The notes: generated by a model not told the origin, from the sequence alone. A stretch of DNA of 64,000 bases from Flaccisagitta enflata (GCA_965153355.1 OZ231126.1:9610001-9674000), one strand, 5' to 3'; positions 1 to 13,480 are shown, numbered from the stretch's first letter. Numbers and translations: made by a program.

Positions 1-170
1 GACTTAGAGGGACTTAAAAGGACTTAGAATGACTTAGAATGACATTTGGAAAGGAGCTGTGAGCTCAAAAGGCTTAAAAATGCCAAAAAAGGGGACAGAC
101 AGTTTTTGCCGGGTTTGCTCGGGATGCGCAGCAATTTTCACAATTGGATCTCAAAACCCAGTTTCAGGAC

Positions 171-334
<164 letters not shown>

Positions 335-1969
335 AGGAGGAAAAAAGAAAAAAAAAATTTAACACTATCTAAACCTTAAACACACTGTTTTATTGCTTTA
401 TGGGGAAGAAAATCATTGACTTGGTAACGCGATGCGCTGCATCGTGGGGAAGAAAATCAAAGGCGGGGGGGGGGGGAAATAATCAAAGGTTGTGGAACTA
501 TATACACCCCTGCCATGAAAGTCGCCGATTTCGCTTTTCTACGTCAAATACTTGGTTTTTACCATTTCCATGTCAAATTTCATTCGCATTGTGCTGAGGG
601 CAGATTTACTATATTCTATATTGCTCTTATCACTTTTCCACCTAATTATGTGAGGCCTGTTAGAGACAGAAGGGCGAACAGACAGAAGAAATGACAGAGT
701 AGTAAATTAAATTCTTAAAACATGTTTGTCGATCATCTGACTAAATATAGGATTTCTCCGCCGCCAAAGACAGCAAAGAAAACTTTTTTTGCACAGGCCT
801 AATGGACAGACAGATGGATAAACAGTCGGACAGACTCTCATATAGAGATGCGTTCCAGATTCACGCATCTTTAAAGAAAATGATATGCTTAACATGTTAT
901 CATAATAAATATATCATTTAAGTTACAATAGTTGCAATTGCATTCAAACACCTTTGTGCGTTCACGATTGTCAAAAAGCTCATTTGCATATTGCAGTAAA
1001 TTATGATTTTGTACAATTACGCATAGGCGTAATTTCTAACATCAATAAATACATCGTAAATGTGTTTGAATACATTTAACTAATGATAAATGATTGTCTT
1101 ATGTATTTTTGGTTAATATCATTGATTTTATTGACCTACATGAATCAATTTTTTCATTCTCTTTTCAACCCTTGGTTGAAAACGGCCTACGTTTATAGAC
1201 TATGTTTTTAGACAAATTCTTGTCATCCAGCCCCAGGGGTAAAGGGTGCTCGCTCGAGGGGTTCCCCATTAAAAATCGCGAATTGGCATATCCAAAAGTG
1301 AAGAAATCATAGCAGAAAACCTGTAACCCAACCGTCACACTCGTAGCTGATATCCACTGTACTAAACTTTCATCCCTTCAGAATTACAAATTCATTTACA
1401 ATCTCTCTCAAATCAAACTAATTGGAAACTCCGAAAAAACAAAATTTTAATGTTCAGATTAAGAAATCTTTTTTATCATATTTCCATAACAAATTCATCA
1501 TTTATTTTTCTCTCTTGCCTACAAAAGTAGCTTGCTGCCTACGAGCAATGCTCGCGTGCTCGGGCACTTTGCCATACCCTGGTCCATCCATTAGTTTGAT
1601 GATCCGTCTGTCCGTCCAAGTGGAAAAGTGGAAAAACAAGCGGTCTAGATGATTGTGTGTGGGGGTTGAGGTTGGGGTGTGGATGGGGGTTGGATGCCTC
1701 TGTCCACCTGTCCGCAACGATATTGTACATGAGAGAAGGGGAGAGAGAGAGAAAGAGAGAGAGAAGGGGAGAGAGAAACAGACGGACAAACAAAAAACAA
1801 ACAGAGAAACACATGTAAAGAGTGGAACAAACCAAAAAGATGCCCAGAGAAAAAAAAGGCAGACAAAACACAATCTTAAAAAATTCCAAAACCTCGCACT
1901 CACAACTTTTTTCCTACGGCGAGAGCCGCCTTTATTGGTAAGATTTTTTCCTGAATATCCCAAAACCAG

Positions 1970-4900
1970 ATCCCCAATCTTCGACTACACGTGCAACGAA
2001 GGCAAAAAAGTATTCCTCGAAGGGGTAAGCAACAAATTTGACCTTTCATCAAGACAATACCACCGCATTAAAAGGTTTCTTGTTGTGATTTTTTTTTTTT
2101 CGTTTTCTAGTTGCTTGTTAAGTCCGTCCTTAGGTAGGAAGGTAACGCGAAATTTTGGATTAAGCAAAATCGGCTGAAAAAAATACTTTTTAAAAGTTTC
2201 AGAGCATTAGGGCTTCTGCCCAGCCACATTACAGCCCCCACCCACTTACCAATATTGCCATTATTGGCCGTATATCGGACCTTGTTTTTTTTTCTTTGCT
2301 GGCTGGTTTGATGATAGGTGGAATATGATTTGCCGGACCAAATGACGGGTGCTGAATCCGTTCCCGGCGGATATCAATTCTCCAAAGTGGAAGTGTTCCA
2401 GAAGTTGGATCAAGTGATCAACTCAATGAAGTTGAGTGTGGGCATCGGCGATGCTTTGGGACTTTTTACACTCTCTCCGAGTTTCAATTTTGCTCATTCC
2501 ACTCTCAGCAACACTTCCAGATACATGGAAGAAGTCAAATCTGAGGTCTCCGCATTCAGGTCAATTTTTTGTTTGTTTTGGGGTATTTTTTGGGGTATGC
2601 TGTAAACGATCATCTGGCCTCTTTTCTTCTCTTTTTTTGGGCAGCGGCCCGAAGGGAACAAAGTCCTGTAGAACACAGGGCGGGATCTGTCCTTACATAC
2701 ATACATACATACATACATACATGGTGTTTCATGCCAAATTAGATATAAAAAAAGATGCCATTCTGCTTCTAAAAATGCAAAAAATAGCTCTGAAAAAAAA
2801 ATCAAAGAGCACTTAACAGCCAGTGGTCCAAACACAATAGGTAGAGAACTCACTGTATTGGTATTGATCCAACCCACTGATGATGAACAGAATGCTGTAA
2901 ACAACAACTGGTAGTTGAAATTACAACATGCTGTTAAGTTACCAAGTTGGCAAAAACTTTCACCAAATAGAATGAGACCTGAGAATTTCATCAGGATTAT
3001 GAATATGCGGAAGCGGTCGATTTTTATGCCGCTTCCACCGCTTCCGCTTCCCCTTCCGCTTCCCCTTCCGCTTCCATTTTGTAGTTCAAATACTAGTAGC
3101 TATCCCATCCTCCAAATTGGAAGCAGTCAATCGCTTCCACATCCCTACTATTTAGGTTGGATTTTTGCAGACTTTGTAGCATAGCAGCCGGCTGTAATTT
3201 ATACAACAAGTTTTTTTTTTTCAGCATTTTTAATAACAGTAGATTGGATCAAAGCTAACAGAGTGAGCTCTCTACCTATTCTGTTTTGTCCAATTTTTTG
3301 TGTAAAAAATTCATGGGTTTGGGTCAAATATCTCTTCCAAAACATCCATTCAATGTAGAATTAGCATTAAAAGGAGAAGCTCTTTTAACATTAATTTCAT
3401 TTTAAAAGATCTTTTTTAAACTATTCTCATTTCTAAACGGTTTCAGATGCCAGATTGGTCTCAAATTTAAGCTTATCAAATTTTCTTTAATCTGAGACCA
3501 ATCTGGCATCTGTGGCTCAATACGCATTAGGTTTAAAAGACCTGATTACAGTTCACAGAAAGGTAAGAGATTCACTAAGCAAAATAACAAGGCCAACACC
3601 TATAAGTCGCGTGCGAGATTTACAGGGAAAGAAGGACTTAGAATGACTTAAAATGACTTAGAATGACTTAGAACGACTTAGAATGACTTAAAATGTCCAA
3701 AAAGGACTTAAAATGTCTAAAAAACCTAACGACCAAAAATCACTTAAAATAACTTAAAATGACTTTGAATAACTTAAAATGACTTAGAATGACTCAAAAT
3801 GACTTAGAATAACTATTAATGACTGAAAAAGACTTAAAATGACCTAAGAGTTGACGCTTTATTACAAAAAAAGTAAAGTGTGACGGACCGACGGACGGAC
3901 GGACTGACCGACGGATCGACGGACGGACCGACAAAGCGGGGTGTAGAGTCGCGTGCACGCGACTAAAAAAGTTTTAAATTCATAAAATCATAAAATCTTT
4001 CGACTTGTGTCAAAGTTGCAACAATCTCACTGGCCCAGAAGATATCTTTTGTCTCTTCATATATCCAAGCAGAAAATAATATGTAAGTCAATACTCAGCT
4101 GACCAGTTGGGTTCGAGAAAAACAAGGCCGGATAGACGGCTACCCCAGTCGCGTGCAGGTGCAGTGAGGCCAAAGACTGCAAAAAACAAAAAAAAGTAAA
4201 GTGTGACGGACGAACCAACGGACGGGCGGACCGACAAAGCGGGTTGTAGAGTCGCGTAGCACGCGACTAAAAATTGGTCTTCGTGCATAATGTTTGGAAA
4301 TGAGAGCAGTTCAAAAAAGAACTATAAAAATAAAAATTATGTTAAATGAGCTTCTCTTTTAAGTGCTCATTTACTTCAAATTGATGTTGTGGCCAAGATA
4401 TTTGTCCCAAACCCATAAGATTTTTACACAAAAAATTTGAGCTTAAGTGCTCTTTGAATTTTTTTTTCAGAACTATATTTCCATTTTTAGAAGCAGAATG
4501 GCATAGTTTTCTTGTATCTAATTTGGCATGAAACACTATGTACATCCATATGTGCATCTGTATTTATATCCGCCCCCTCTTGACCATGTACTGCCCTTGA
4601 GCTGCTATTGTTCTTTTTTTTTGAACAGCAGCCCCTAAAGGGACAAAGTCCTATAGAACACTGGGGGACTTTCATTCATCTCCCCACCCGACCCCCTTCC
4701 CAAGCCTCTAATCCGACCTCTAAGACTTCAAATCTTTCTTGTCAGGCCTGAATTCCGCCCCATCAGGCCTTAAACCTGCCCCCTCAGGCTTAAGTCAGCC
4801 CGCTCATGCCTCAATTCAGCCCTCTCAAGCCTAAAATCAGCCCTCACAGGCCTCAAGTCAGCCCTCCCAGGTGTCAAATCAGCCCTCTCAGGCCTCAAAT

Positions 4901-7900
4901 CAGCCCGCTTAGGCCTTACATCAATCTAATCAGGCCTTAAATCCACCTATGGACCCGCAAACTAAAGCAGGGCAATGGGTATCGCTGACCACATATTGCC
5001 CTTGGGCGACTGGTTTCAGCCACAGTGCAAACAAAGACAAAATTTAATGAGTCAAAACATTTTCCGGACAATTTTAATATCATCAAATGATGATTTTTCA
5101 AAACTAAATATTGGTTTATTCATTTCTATCAATGATATTTTTGCATGAAGGATAACTCATTTCTCACTTAAATGTAAGAGAAATGAAGATAAATTATGCA
5201 AAAACTGTGGATTTATGAAGAAAATTTGATTTTGCAACTGGAGATGTCTTGGGTGAAATTCTAAACCGGCTTCATATTTGATAAATTTGTTTATCCAAAA
5301 ACATAGCCTTACTCTAAAAACATAAAAGAATAGGGTTTTGTTCTTAGAAATGCAAAACTTTGTATCTGGAGACAGTCGTAGAATTTCATCCAACTGCTTC
5401 TGAAATTCTTGCAACTGTATTTTCAGGGAATTCTTGCAGATGAGTGATTGTTTCTGTCTCTCATCAATGCGATATCAAGTTTCTTGGATTGTTTTTATTT
5501 CTAAGCATTGTGTATGTGAATAATAAAACTAAAAAAACAAAGAATACTTTAATTTGTTACAATTTAAAAGTACAGCAGGTTATGAATATCTATAGTTGTC
5601 TAATTTTGCCTTTGTTTGCACTATGACTTCACCAATCTGTCATTCCTGTCATTACATAGTATCTGCTGCTCTCTTTATATCATTTTTCAGGGCTGACCAT
5701 GCCCCTTTTTGGGCCATGAAATTGACCAAATATGCCAAGATGTATTTGGACAAATATCTCACCGAGTCTTTCAACGAGGCCCCCAAACTCTACGAAACTT
5801 TCATCAAGAACTTCGGGACTCACTTTTTTCAAAATGCTTTCTTTGGAGGGCAACTGAAGCTTCTGATTGAGACGGAACAAAGTTACTTTGAGACATCGAC
5901 GACGGTGGGAGTCGGCCTGCAAGCTCAAGGAGTCTTTGGCGGATTGCTCAAACTCAAAGGAGGCATCAACATCAGCCACTCATCAGTCGATAGCAAATTC
6001 GAAGAGTCGAGCAAACATACCATGAGGTAAGTAGTTTGTAATTGAGCTAATGAGCGAGTCAAGAAACCATGAGGTGAAATTTTAATTGAGAGATTAAACA
6101 GATTATTTTGAAACGAAGTTAATTTGAAGGAGACCATGTGCGAAAAGAGCATGAGTTTAGGAGGTCATCAATGGAGTGGAGTAACCACGGGATAATGTCA
6201 TTAGGCATTGACTTTAGAAAAAGTCCATCAGAGCATGAGTACCTCATTGAGATCATGATTGTGCAAGCATGTGGGAAACAAGTACCCCGGGGGTACAACG
6301 ATGCGTCCACATGCGGCTTAGCTTGTTAAGAATGATGCAATATTGCATCAACCTTGGGAAATGATGCAATGATCCAAGATTCTATGCATTTTCATCATTC
6401 TCAACTCGATCACCACGGACCGACCGACCGACCAACCGACGGACGGACGGACGGACGGACAAAGCCTCTTATAGAGATGCGTGGACGCATCTAAAAATGT
6501 TCATCTTTTGGTAGATTTGTTCCTATTGCTGCCAATTTCACTTTTGAATTGACAGTTGTGTTAGAGTAAGAATTCTTCATTATATCCGTCTAGATATTAT
6601 GGAGGGTCGCTGAATTTATTGGACACGGCTAGTTTGAAAGAGTGGATGCCCACAGTCTCACAGAATCCGTGGCTTTTTAGAGGAAATTTGAAACCCATTC
6701 ATGAACTCATTGAGGATAAAACAAAACAAATGGAAATGAAGCTGGCAGTTCAAGTTCATTTGGATAAGGCCTATCTCACGGTAATGTAAGAGAAGGGGGC
6801 GTTGGGGTAGAAAAGCCAAAAAGAGTAACCCACTTAATTCTGCCCAAGAATAAGTTTTTGCAAAGCTCTTTTTGATAAAAAGCAAGTGACGCGGGGTCAC
6901 AATATCATTGCGGACGGGTGGGCAGGGGCATCCAATCCCCATCCAAACCTCAACCCACCCCCACACTCAAACATACACAAAAAGTTAAAACGCTCGTTTT
7001 CCCACTTTTCAACCCAAAAACCCCCACGGACAGATGGACCAATGGACCAACGGATTGATAAAGTCTACAGAGTTGCGTGTCCGCAACTAAAAAGCTTCAA
7101 AAATACAGTTCGCGCCTGGGGACTTTAATTTTTGACTAAACAACAATTTAAAAAACAAATTAATTTCCCAAACTTTTTCAAAAAAAATTTGAGCCATTTT
7201 ACCCGTGATGAGCCATTTTACCCTATTCTAGACCCTGTCTACAGTGTCTACAGTGGTACCGTATTTCCTCCAATTAGCGCCCCGGGCGTTTCCAAATCAA
7301 GAATGACATTGCCTGTTTTACCTTTTAATTAGCGCCCCCTGTAGCATGTCAGATAATGAATAAAGTGCTGAAAAATATAGTAAAATAGAATATGTTGAGT
7401 AGAAAGTGATAAAATAGTGTGATTTCCACATAGGAAGTTGGAAAAATAAATAACACAGTGAAAAAAACTTTAGATGAAACAATTTTGATTGAAAAAAATA
7501 GTTAAGTTGAGATGATTTTTTTTTTATAAAAGCGGGGGGGGCGCTAAATAGAGGAGGGGCGCTAATTAGAGGAAATACGGTAATAAGTACATAGGAAATT
7601 ATAAAGTTTGACAATTTTTCCCCAAGAGTGAAAATTGACCCAATCTTTATCACATGCCCACAAAAGTCTTCTATCATCATAGAAATGGAGCACAGACGCA
7701 GATTATCATAATCTGAACGTTAATTACTCATTATCTTGCTCAGTATTTGGGAAAGGCCATTCAGTCTGCAGTGGCCAACCACGGAGCCACGTCCGAAACC
7801 ATAAAGTGGATGAATATGGTCAAGGCGGAATCAGCCCAGCTGATCCCAGATCATAACCGTCTTCGGACTATAGGTAAATCCTTGATATGGGGCAACTGAC

Positions 7901-10900
7901 AAATGGCAATATTATAATCGACTCAATGAGGGATACACCGTTTTAAAGATTCGTCAGGGTAAATGCTGAAAACCTTTGGGTCCATGTCTTGAAATTTTTA
8001 AAGTATGATATTGTGATCACGTGTGATGATATGTGATTAATTTGTGATAAGAGCCAATGCACTAAAAGAGAACCCATCGTTTCCTAGCTTTTTTTTTTTT
8101 TGCAAAAAGCTGACATTTGTATTCCACTCCCAAACACCGAAATTAGTCTCAAAATATCATGGATTTTAATACTGCGTGGAAATTTAGTTATGTTAGTTGC
8201 GGACCCGCAACACAATGTGAGGCTTTGTAGTTTGTACATCCGTCCGTCCATCGGCAATGATAATGTCAAAATGTGGAAAAAAGCAATTTGGATACTTTTT
8301 GGGCAGCGCCCCCAAAGGGCCGATGTTCTGTAGGACACAGGGGTCTATTCCCTTACATTCATCCATCTGTCAATTTGTCCGTTTATATGTTCATATGTCT
8401 ATATATCCCCCTCAAGCCTCTCAGGCCCAATTCTGGCTCTTTCAGGCCTGAAGCCAGTCTTCTTGAGAGGCCCAAATCAATATTCACAGAGTTAAAATCA
8501 CCCCTCTCAAGTCTAAAACCAGTTCTCCCAGACTTGAAATCAACCTTCTTATGCACAAAATCAATCTTTTTTTGCCTAAAATCAGCCCATTTAGGCCTAT
8601 TGCCCTCTTAGGGAATTGGGAATTGGAGTTTGAAGGGGGGTTGGACGCCACTGCCCACCCGTCCGCAATTATGTTGTGATCCGGCGTCACATGTTTTTTG
8701 TTTGTAAAAATTCAAATCATTTAACATGATTGGAACTTGGGACTACAACAATGACCATCCTGGATTCATGATAAATGAAAGATATATAGATAAAATTGCT
8801 TATAACCTTGTCAGATGAAGTTTCCCTGAAATTTTTTCCAGGCAAAGATATCGAATATCACTTGATCATTCCCGACTGGTTTAAGAAGAACGTGCAATTG
8901 TGTTTTGAGTGGTCACCAACAGAAGGTATCCTTGACGATGCCCATCAGTGCGGTTCAAATCAAGGAGGACTGCCAAGGAAACTCTGCGCTAAAATTGGCT
9001 CTTTCACCAGAGAATATCTGGATGATACTGATATGAGGATTGGAGGATGCTATTACAGGTGAACCAGCCCAACCGGGCAACTTAATGCGTCATCCGTGTG
9101 AGTAGAAAGGGCTTTAAACGGCTTAACGTTAGACCAAACAGACTTACTCTCAAGCAGAATTGCGAGGACGCAACGAACAAGTGACGCGGGGTCAAAATGT
9201 CGCTGCGGACGGGTGGGTAGGGGCATCTAACCCCCATCCACACCCCCACCCCCGTCCCACACACGCTCAAACATTCACTAAAAGTATCTAAAACGCTAGC
9301 TTTTCCACTTCAGCTCCATGACCCGGGACCAACGGACGGACAGACCAACGGACGGACGGCCAAAGCCTCTTATAGAATTGCGTGGCCGCAACTAAAAACT
9401 GAATTCTGTCGAATTTTTAGCCTCATGGTTAGATCGATTTCAGACAAATACTCAACTCCATCCTGCCTACCTGAACATAGTTATCGTCTCCTAGGCAGAC
9501 CAAATTACTCGTGATTTGTAGTCGCGTGCTACGCGACTCTACGCCCCGCTTTGTCGGTCCGTCTGTCGGTCCGTCCATCCATCCAGTCGGTCCGTCCATC
9601 CGGTTCGCCACACTTTACTTTTTTTTGGTTTTTTGCAGTCTATGGCCTCACTGAAAAATTATCAAGTGACCACCAATACAACCTCTGTGCCTGCCCACCC
9701 GCACGCGACTTGGGTAGCCGTGTATATGGCCTTGGTTCTTCTTTCAGTTGGCGATTGGAGATTGTTGGTAATCCTGGTGAGGCGATTCCTCTGTACTTCC
9801 GAGATACACAGATTTGCCATCGTTGGCACGCCGAAAATGATGCCGGACAGTGCAATGAAAATAGGAGGGACGGAACCAATTGCGCAAGGGTAACTCAACA
9901 ATACTGTCACAAAACAGAAAAGATAACCCCATTTGCGCAAGTGTAATCACTTATAAACAAATACATTAACGAAACAGAAGAGATAGCATTAATACTATTT
10001 ATGATAGCGCAAGGGTAAGACACCAATTCAGTCTTATCAGTCACATAACTGAACGGATGGAACCAATCCGTAAAGATAATTCACCAATCACCCCCCTCTG
10101 GATAGCCCCTAAAAGAAAAACAAAAAAAAATGTTTCTGGGGACCCTCAGAATTATCATCTAGGATGTCTTGGCTACCCAAAACAACATCGGACTAATTCT
10201 TTTGTAGCAGCCCAAAGGCAGTGAGCGGTCGGCGGTACTCGTGCCCTGCTTGAGTAGTGTGTGATTCAAGTTGAGGGGGAGCAAGGTAGCGGCCCCGAAA
10301 GGTACAAAGGGGACAAAGTTCGGTAGAACACAAGGGGAATCTGTCTGCCCGTCTGACCATCCGTCCATCCATCTGTCCATTCATCATCCCCCGCCCCATC
10401 CTCAGGGCTTCATCTCCTTTGGGGCTTATTCTGACCCAAACTCTGCCAAATAGCCCATATCCAAGCAATATGGCCCAAATCTAAGCAAAATGGCCCAAAT
10501 CCAAGCACTGTGGCCCAAATCCAAGCAAACTGGCCTCCGATACCTAGATTCTGACCAGATTAGGGCCATTTTGCTTGGATTTGGGCCATAATGCTTGGAT
10601 TTGGGCCATTTTGCATAGATTTTGGCCATGTTGCTTGGATTTGGGCTATTTAGCAGAAATTGGGTCAGAATAGGCCCCAAAGAAGAGAAAGCCCTGAGGA
10701 TGGGGTGAGGGGATGGACGGACTTACATACCTACGTACAGACCTATGTATGGACAGACAGACAGATTCCCCTGTGTTCTATAGGACTTTATTCCCTTCGG
10801 GGCCACTGCCCAAAAAACACAATTTTGAAAAATCACCATCCGTCTGCCTATTAAAACTGCTTATCAATCTGTCTGCCTTTCAATATCTAAAGCAATTCCT

Positions 10901-11228
10901 CGCTTTCGGTAACCTTGCCAAATCAATTATATATTATTTTCCCATCCAGGTGGGTAGTTCAACTGCGCGTTACTATGACAACACTGATTTCCGTACTGGC
11001 GGTTGCTTCTATTCATGGATGTTGTCGGTACCGGGCAACAGTCCCATGTGGCTGAAAAACCTCGGTTTGTGTATGAAGTGGAAAGCAACGGGCGACCGAC
11101 AACAATGCGGCAACAACGGAGTACCAGACACCATCTGCACCAAGTCCAACCAATGGTCCCTCCCTTACAACGATGACTCCAGCGCCAGATGGGGAGGGTG
11201 TATGATGTCATGGGGTATGAAACCATGA
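1970..11228 (+). CDS. MACPF-domain protein with C-terminal triplicated cysteine-rich module, copy 1 (5' part outside window)
   Basis: Eight coding exons can be joined by GT-AG splice sites with consistent phase: 1970-2024, 2318-2559, 5691-6026, 6594-6780, 7744-7873, 8842-9058, 9748-9889 and 10950-11228 (stop TGA). The 336-bp exon carries the MACPF signature, Y-x6-FGTHFF followed by a GG pair. The family forms membrane-inserting pores in immunity, venom or egg defence. The last three exons encode three related units, each ending in a GGC-x-x-SW-like motif. Every exon has the same length as its counterpart in the downstream copy, so the reading frame is under constraint. The two exons for the signal peptide and N-terminus were not found in bases 1-1969 and probably lie left of the window; loss is the alternative. 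A mobile element ends about 12 bases before the 9748 acceptor. Family assignment is firm; the biological role is not determined. Confidence 0.85.
3586..3968 (+). mobile_element. HINE-like short element with GACTTAGAAT satellite core
   Basis: It starts AACAAGGCC, has an early AAGTCGCGTGC arm, then about 220 bp of a degenerate GACTTAGAAT decamer, a GACGGACGGAC run, GGGGTGTAGAG, and a terminal hairpin AGTCGCGTGCACGCGACT followed by AAAAA. It lies in intron sequence of MACPF copy 1. Confidence 0.7.
4116..4271 (+). mobile_element. HINE-like short element, TCGCG class
   Basis: AACAAGGCCGGATAGACGGC start (GCCG/CGGC palindrome), AGTCGCGTGC arm, T-rich/A-rich spacer, GACGGAC repeats, and a terminal hairpin AGTCGCGTAGCACGCGACT with TAAAAA. 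Confidence 0.75.
4626..5030. mobile_element. Degenerate foldback relative with AGGCCTCAAATCAGCCC units
   Basis: GCAGCCCCTAAAGGGACAAAG end, then about a dozen CTCAGGCCTCAAATCAGCC units, then CAGGGCAATGGGTATCGCTGACCA. A similar partial copy is at about 8300-8620. Confidence 0.55.
6276..6497 (+). mobile_element. HINE-like short element, ATGCG class
   Basis: AACAAG start, palindrome GTACCCCGGGGGTAC, arm GATGCGTCCAC, ATGATGCAATATTGCATC palindrome, GACGGACGG core, CTCTTATAGA, then a terminal hairpin GATGCGTGGACGCATC and TAAAAA. A second copy is at 11494-11713. The same intron of MACPF copy 2 lacks it. Confidence 0.8.
6886..7092 (+). mobile_element. HINE-like short element, TTGCG class
   Basis: GTGACGCGGGGTCAC palindrome, ATTGCGGACGGGTGGGCAGG arm, CA-rich middle, GACGGAC-like core, then the terminal hairpin AGTTGCGTGTCCGCAACT and AAAAA. 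Confidence 0.75.
7257..7582. mobile_element. MITE with 27-bp inverted ends, MACPF copy 1 intron
   Basis: Ends TACCGTATTTCCTC and GAGGAAATACGGTA continue as AATTAGCGCCCC and its inverse. The corresponding intron of copy 2 reads across the site without it. A TA target duplication is possible. Confidence 0.85.
9174..9398 (+). mobile_element. HINE-like short element, TTGCG class
   Basis: AACAAGTGACGCGGGGTCA start, GCTGCGGACGGGTGGG arm, core with GACGGACAGACC, CTCTTATAGA and hairpin ATTGCGTGGCCGCAACT. It lies in the intron between the first two cysteine-module exons of MACPF copy 1. Confidence 0.75.
9519..9737 (-). mobile_element. HINE-like short element ending beside a splice acceptor
   Basis: Reverse copy: AGTCGCGTGCTACGCGACT hairpin, GGTCCGTC repeats, then GGCCTTG at the far end. 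It stops about 12 bases before the acceptor of the exon at 9748, so it must supply the branch-point region of that intron. Confidence 0.75.
10262..10810. mobile_element. Foldback element, TTGGGCCAT satellite type
   Basis: Outer arms carry GCGGCCCCGAA and TTCGGGGCCACTGCCC. Inside, repeated GGCCCAAATCCAAGCA units on the left face their inverse (TGCTTGGATTTGGGCC) on the right, so the whole 550 bp is one imperfect palindrome. Confidence 0.8.
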
Positions 11229-12729
11229 ACAAAGCCACACCAGATTGAGGCGCGATGTTATTTTGGAATGAAAATTTAAAGATATTGAGTAACAGGAATG
11301 TCAGGACTGATCACCATTGTCAAACTTGAAATCCAAAGTGTTTTGGTAATGCCATATTTTATAAACGTACTTGTAATCCATGGTTTTTAACGGATTGAAT
11401 CATTACTGGATTTTTTTAACTTCAATGAATAATCATGAATCTACACAGAATTTCTACCGTCTGCGTTAAGTAGAGGAGGCCGGCAAGACAAAAAACAAGT
11501 ACCCCGGGGTTACAACGATGCGTCCACATGCTGCTTAGCTTGTTAAGAATGATGCAATATTGCATCAATCATGTGGAATGATGCAATGATTTAACATTTT
11601 GCATGATTTCCTTGAGTTTTCACCAAATATGACTCGTGCTCACCGACGGACCAACCGACGGACGGACGGACAGACAAAGCCTCTTATAGAGATGCGTGGA
11701 CGCATCTAAAAATGGTATTTTGTTCGACGTCTTACAAAGATTACTCGAATAAAAGCCAATATCAATGTCATTTGGATGAAAACCGTAAATGGCATCTTTT
11801 GTAAACGTATCTTATCTTAGAAATTCGTTTGACACAGTTTCCCCTGGCTTAAAAATGTGATATACTTTGTAAGTCAAATGTTTGACACTTTATATCTAGA
11901 CGGTTCATCTTTTGGCTGCCGATGCCCATCCCTGTGTCCACTGAAACAGCTGCCTATTACAACATAACGACAAAATTTTATCAAAATCAATTCTTTCGAT
12001 TAAAAATATTTCCTTACAAGTTAGACTTAGACGTTGAGTTAATAAATTGAATATTAGAGTGAATAAAGCCATGTAGTCATGGAAGTCAGTATTTGGTCTA
12101 TGAAGGCCTGGATTAGGGCTGTGGAGATAGGCCTTAAAGACAAAGATTGTGCTTCCGAATATGAGGTTAGGCTTGGGCAGGGACAAATAGCTTGGACAGG
12201 GACTTGGGAAGGGACAAATAGCGTCGAGAGACATTTTCACTGACGGACAGATGGACCTGCCACTAAACGAAGAAGTATTTAATCCACTTGTTTGAGCGAC
12301 CAGATTGAAAATAGTATGAATGTTATCGCATAAAACATCCTGTCGATACTTAGGCCACTTCTTTTATTAGCTAAAGGCGGGCACTTGTTCAAAATATTAT
12401 CAACGTTTTTCAAACACTCAATTTGAAGAAAAAAAAACGTGCTTGGGAGTTGCACAGGTATTATTCATTCCGTCCTCTTTATGGAGAATTTTATCTTGAA
12501 AAGTTTTTTCCCCTTTTTGAAGCGGTTTATAGTTAACATCTGACTCAGTCATTTTCAATTGTCCTGCTATTTCATCTTGTACATTCTTTTTTATTGTTAT
12601 GAATAAGCAGGGCCTACTAAAGCGTAGTAGGCCAAGACAATATGGGGAGGAATGCATTATTCATTCTGGTCATTGGGCAGCAGGGGCAGTGTTGCAAAAA
12701 AAAAAAAAAAAAGATTCTCACTAAATAAA
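11229..12729. other. Intergenic region after MACPF copy 1
   Basis: Apart from the element at 11494-11713 I see only AT-rich sequence with short spurious frames. Confidence 0.5.
11494..11713 (+). mobile_element. HINE-like short element, ATGCG class, second copy
   Basis: Same order of parts as 6276-6497: CCCCGGGG palindrome, GATGCGTCCACATGC arm, GACGGACGG core and terminal GATGCGTGGACGCATC hairpin. It sits 270 bp after the stop of MACPF copy 1. Confidence 0.8.
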
Positions 12730-13075
12730 AACAAGGCCGGATACACGGCAGGACAGTCGCGGATGGTTGGGCAAGAGCGGAAATGCAAAAACCACCCGCG
12801 ATTCAGAAATGTGACGGACGGACGGACGGACCGACCGACCGACACGGCAAGGTGTAGAGTCGCGTGTCCGCGACTAACAAAAGTGACGGGTGAGCCAACA
12901 AGTAACGAGGCAGAATGGGCTTAGTAAGTTTTTTAGTCGCGGACGAGCGACTCTATAAGAGGCTTTGTCCATCCGTCCGTTGGTGAGCATGAGTCGAAAA
13001 ATGGAAAAACCGGCGTTTCCGCCCCTGCCCACCCGTCCGCGACTGGTATTGGCCGTGTATCCGGCCTTGTTTACA
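12730..13075. mobile_element. Two HINE-like elements of the TCGCG class, head to head
   Basis: Forward copy 12730-12880 starts ACAAGGCCGGATACACGGC and ends with hairpin AGTCGCGTGTCCGCGACT. Reverse copy 12933-13075 starts with TAGTCGCGGACGAGCGACT and ends GGCCGTGTATCCGGCC. The inner ends are about 50 bp apart. Confidence 0.75.
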
Positions 13076-13271
13076 CAAGGGGCCCTGTAGTCTGTAGGGA
13101 GTGTAGGGACCCATCAAGGTAACAATGCATATTAAAAAGACCCTTCAAGGACTTCCCAAGCGCCAAAGGTTTACATGTGGGGACACTTTAGGGACCCTTG
13201 GAGGGCCTCTTTAGAATGCCTTCTTGCGTCCAAGGGTCCCTCAACCCCTTATGTGAAAAATTCCCATCATT

Positions 13272-13480
13272 TTTAGTTGCGGACACGCAACTCTATGAGA
13301 GACTTTGTCCGCCCCTCCATCCAGTGGTCCATAACGCACAAGTCGAAAAATAGAAAAACAAGCATTTTAGATGCTTTTTTTTAGTATGGGTACTGGTGGG
13401 GGGGCATGGGATGTAAATGGGGGTTGGATGCCCCTGCCCATCCGTCCGCAACGATATTGTGACCCCGCGTCACTTTTTAC
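13272..13480 (-). mobile_element. HINE-like short element, TTGCG class
   Basis: Reverse copy beginning TTTTTAGTTGCGGACACGCAACT and ending GTGACCCCGCGTCAC. It directly abuts the 52-bp promoter duplicate at 13477. Confidence 0.75.
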
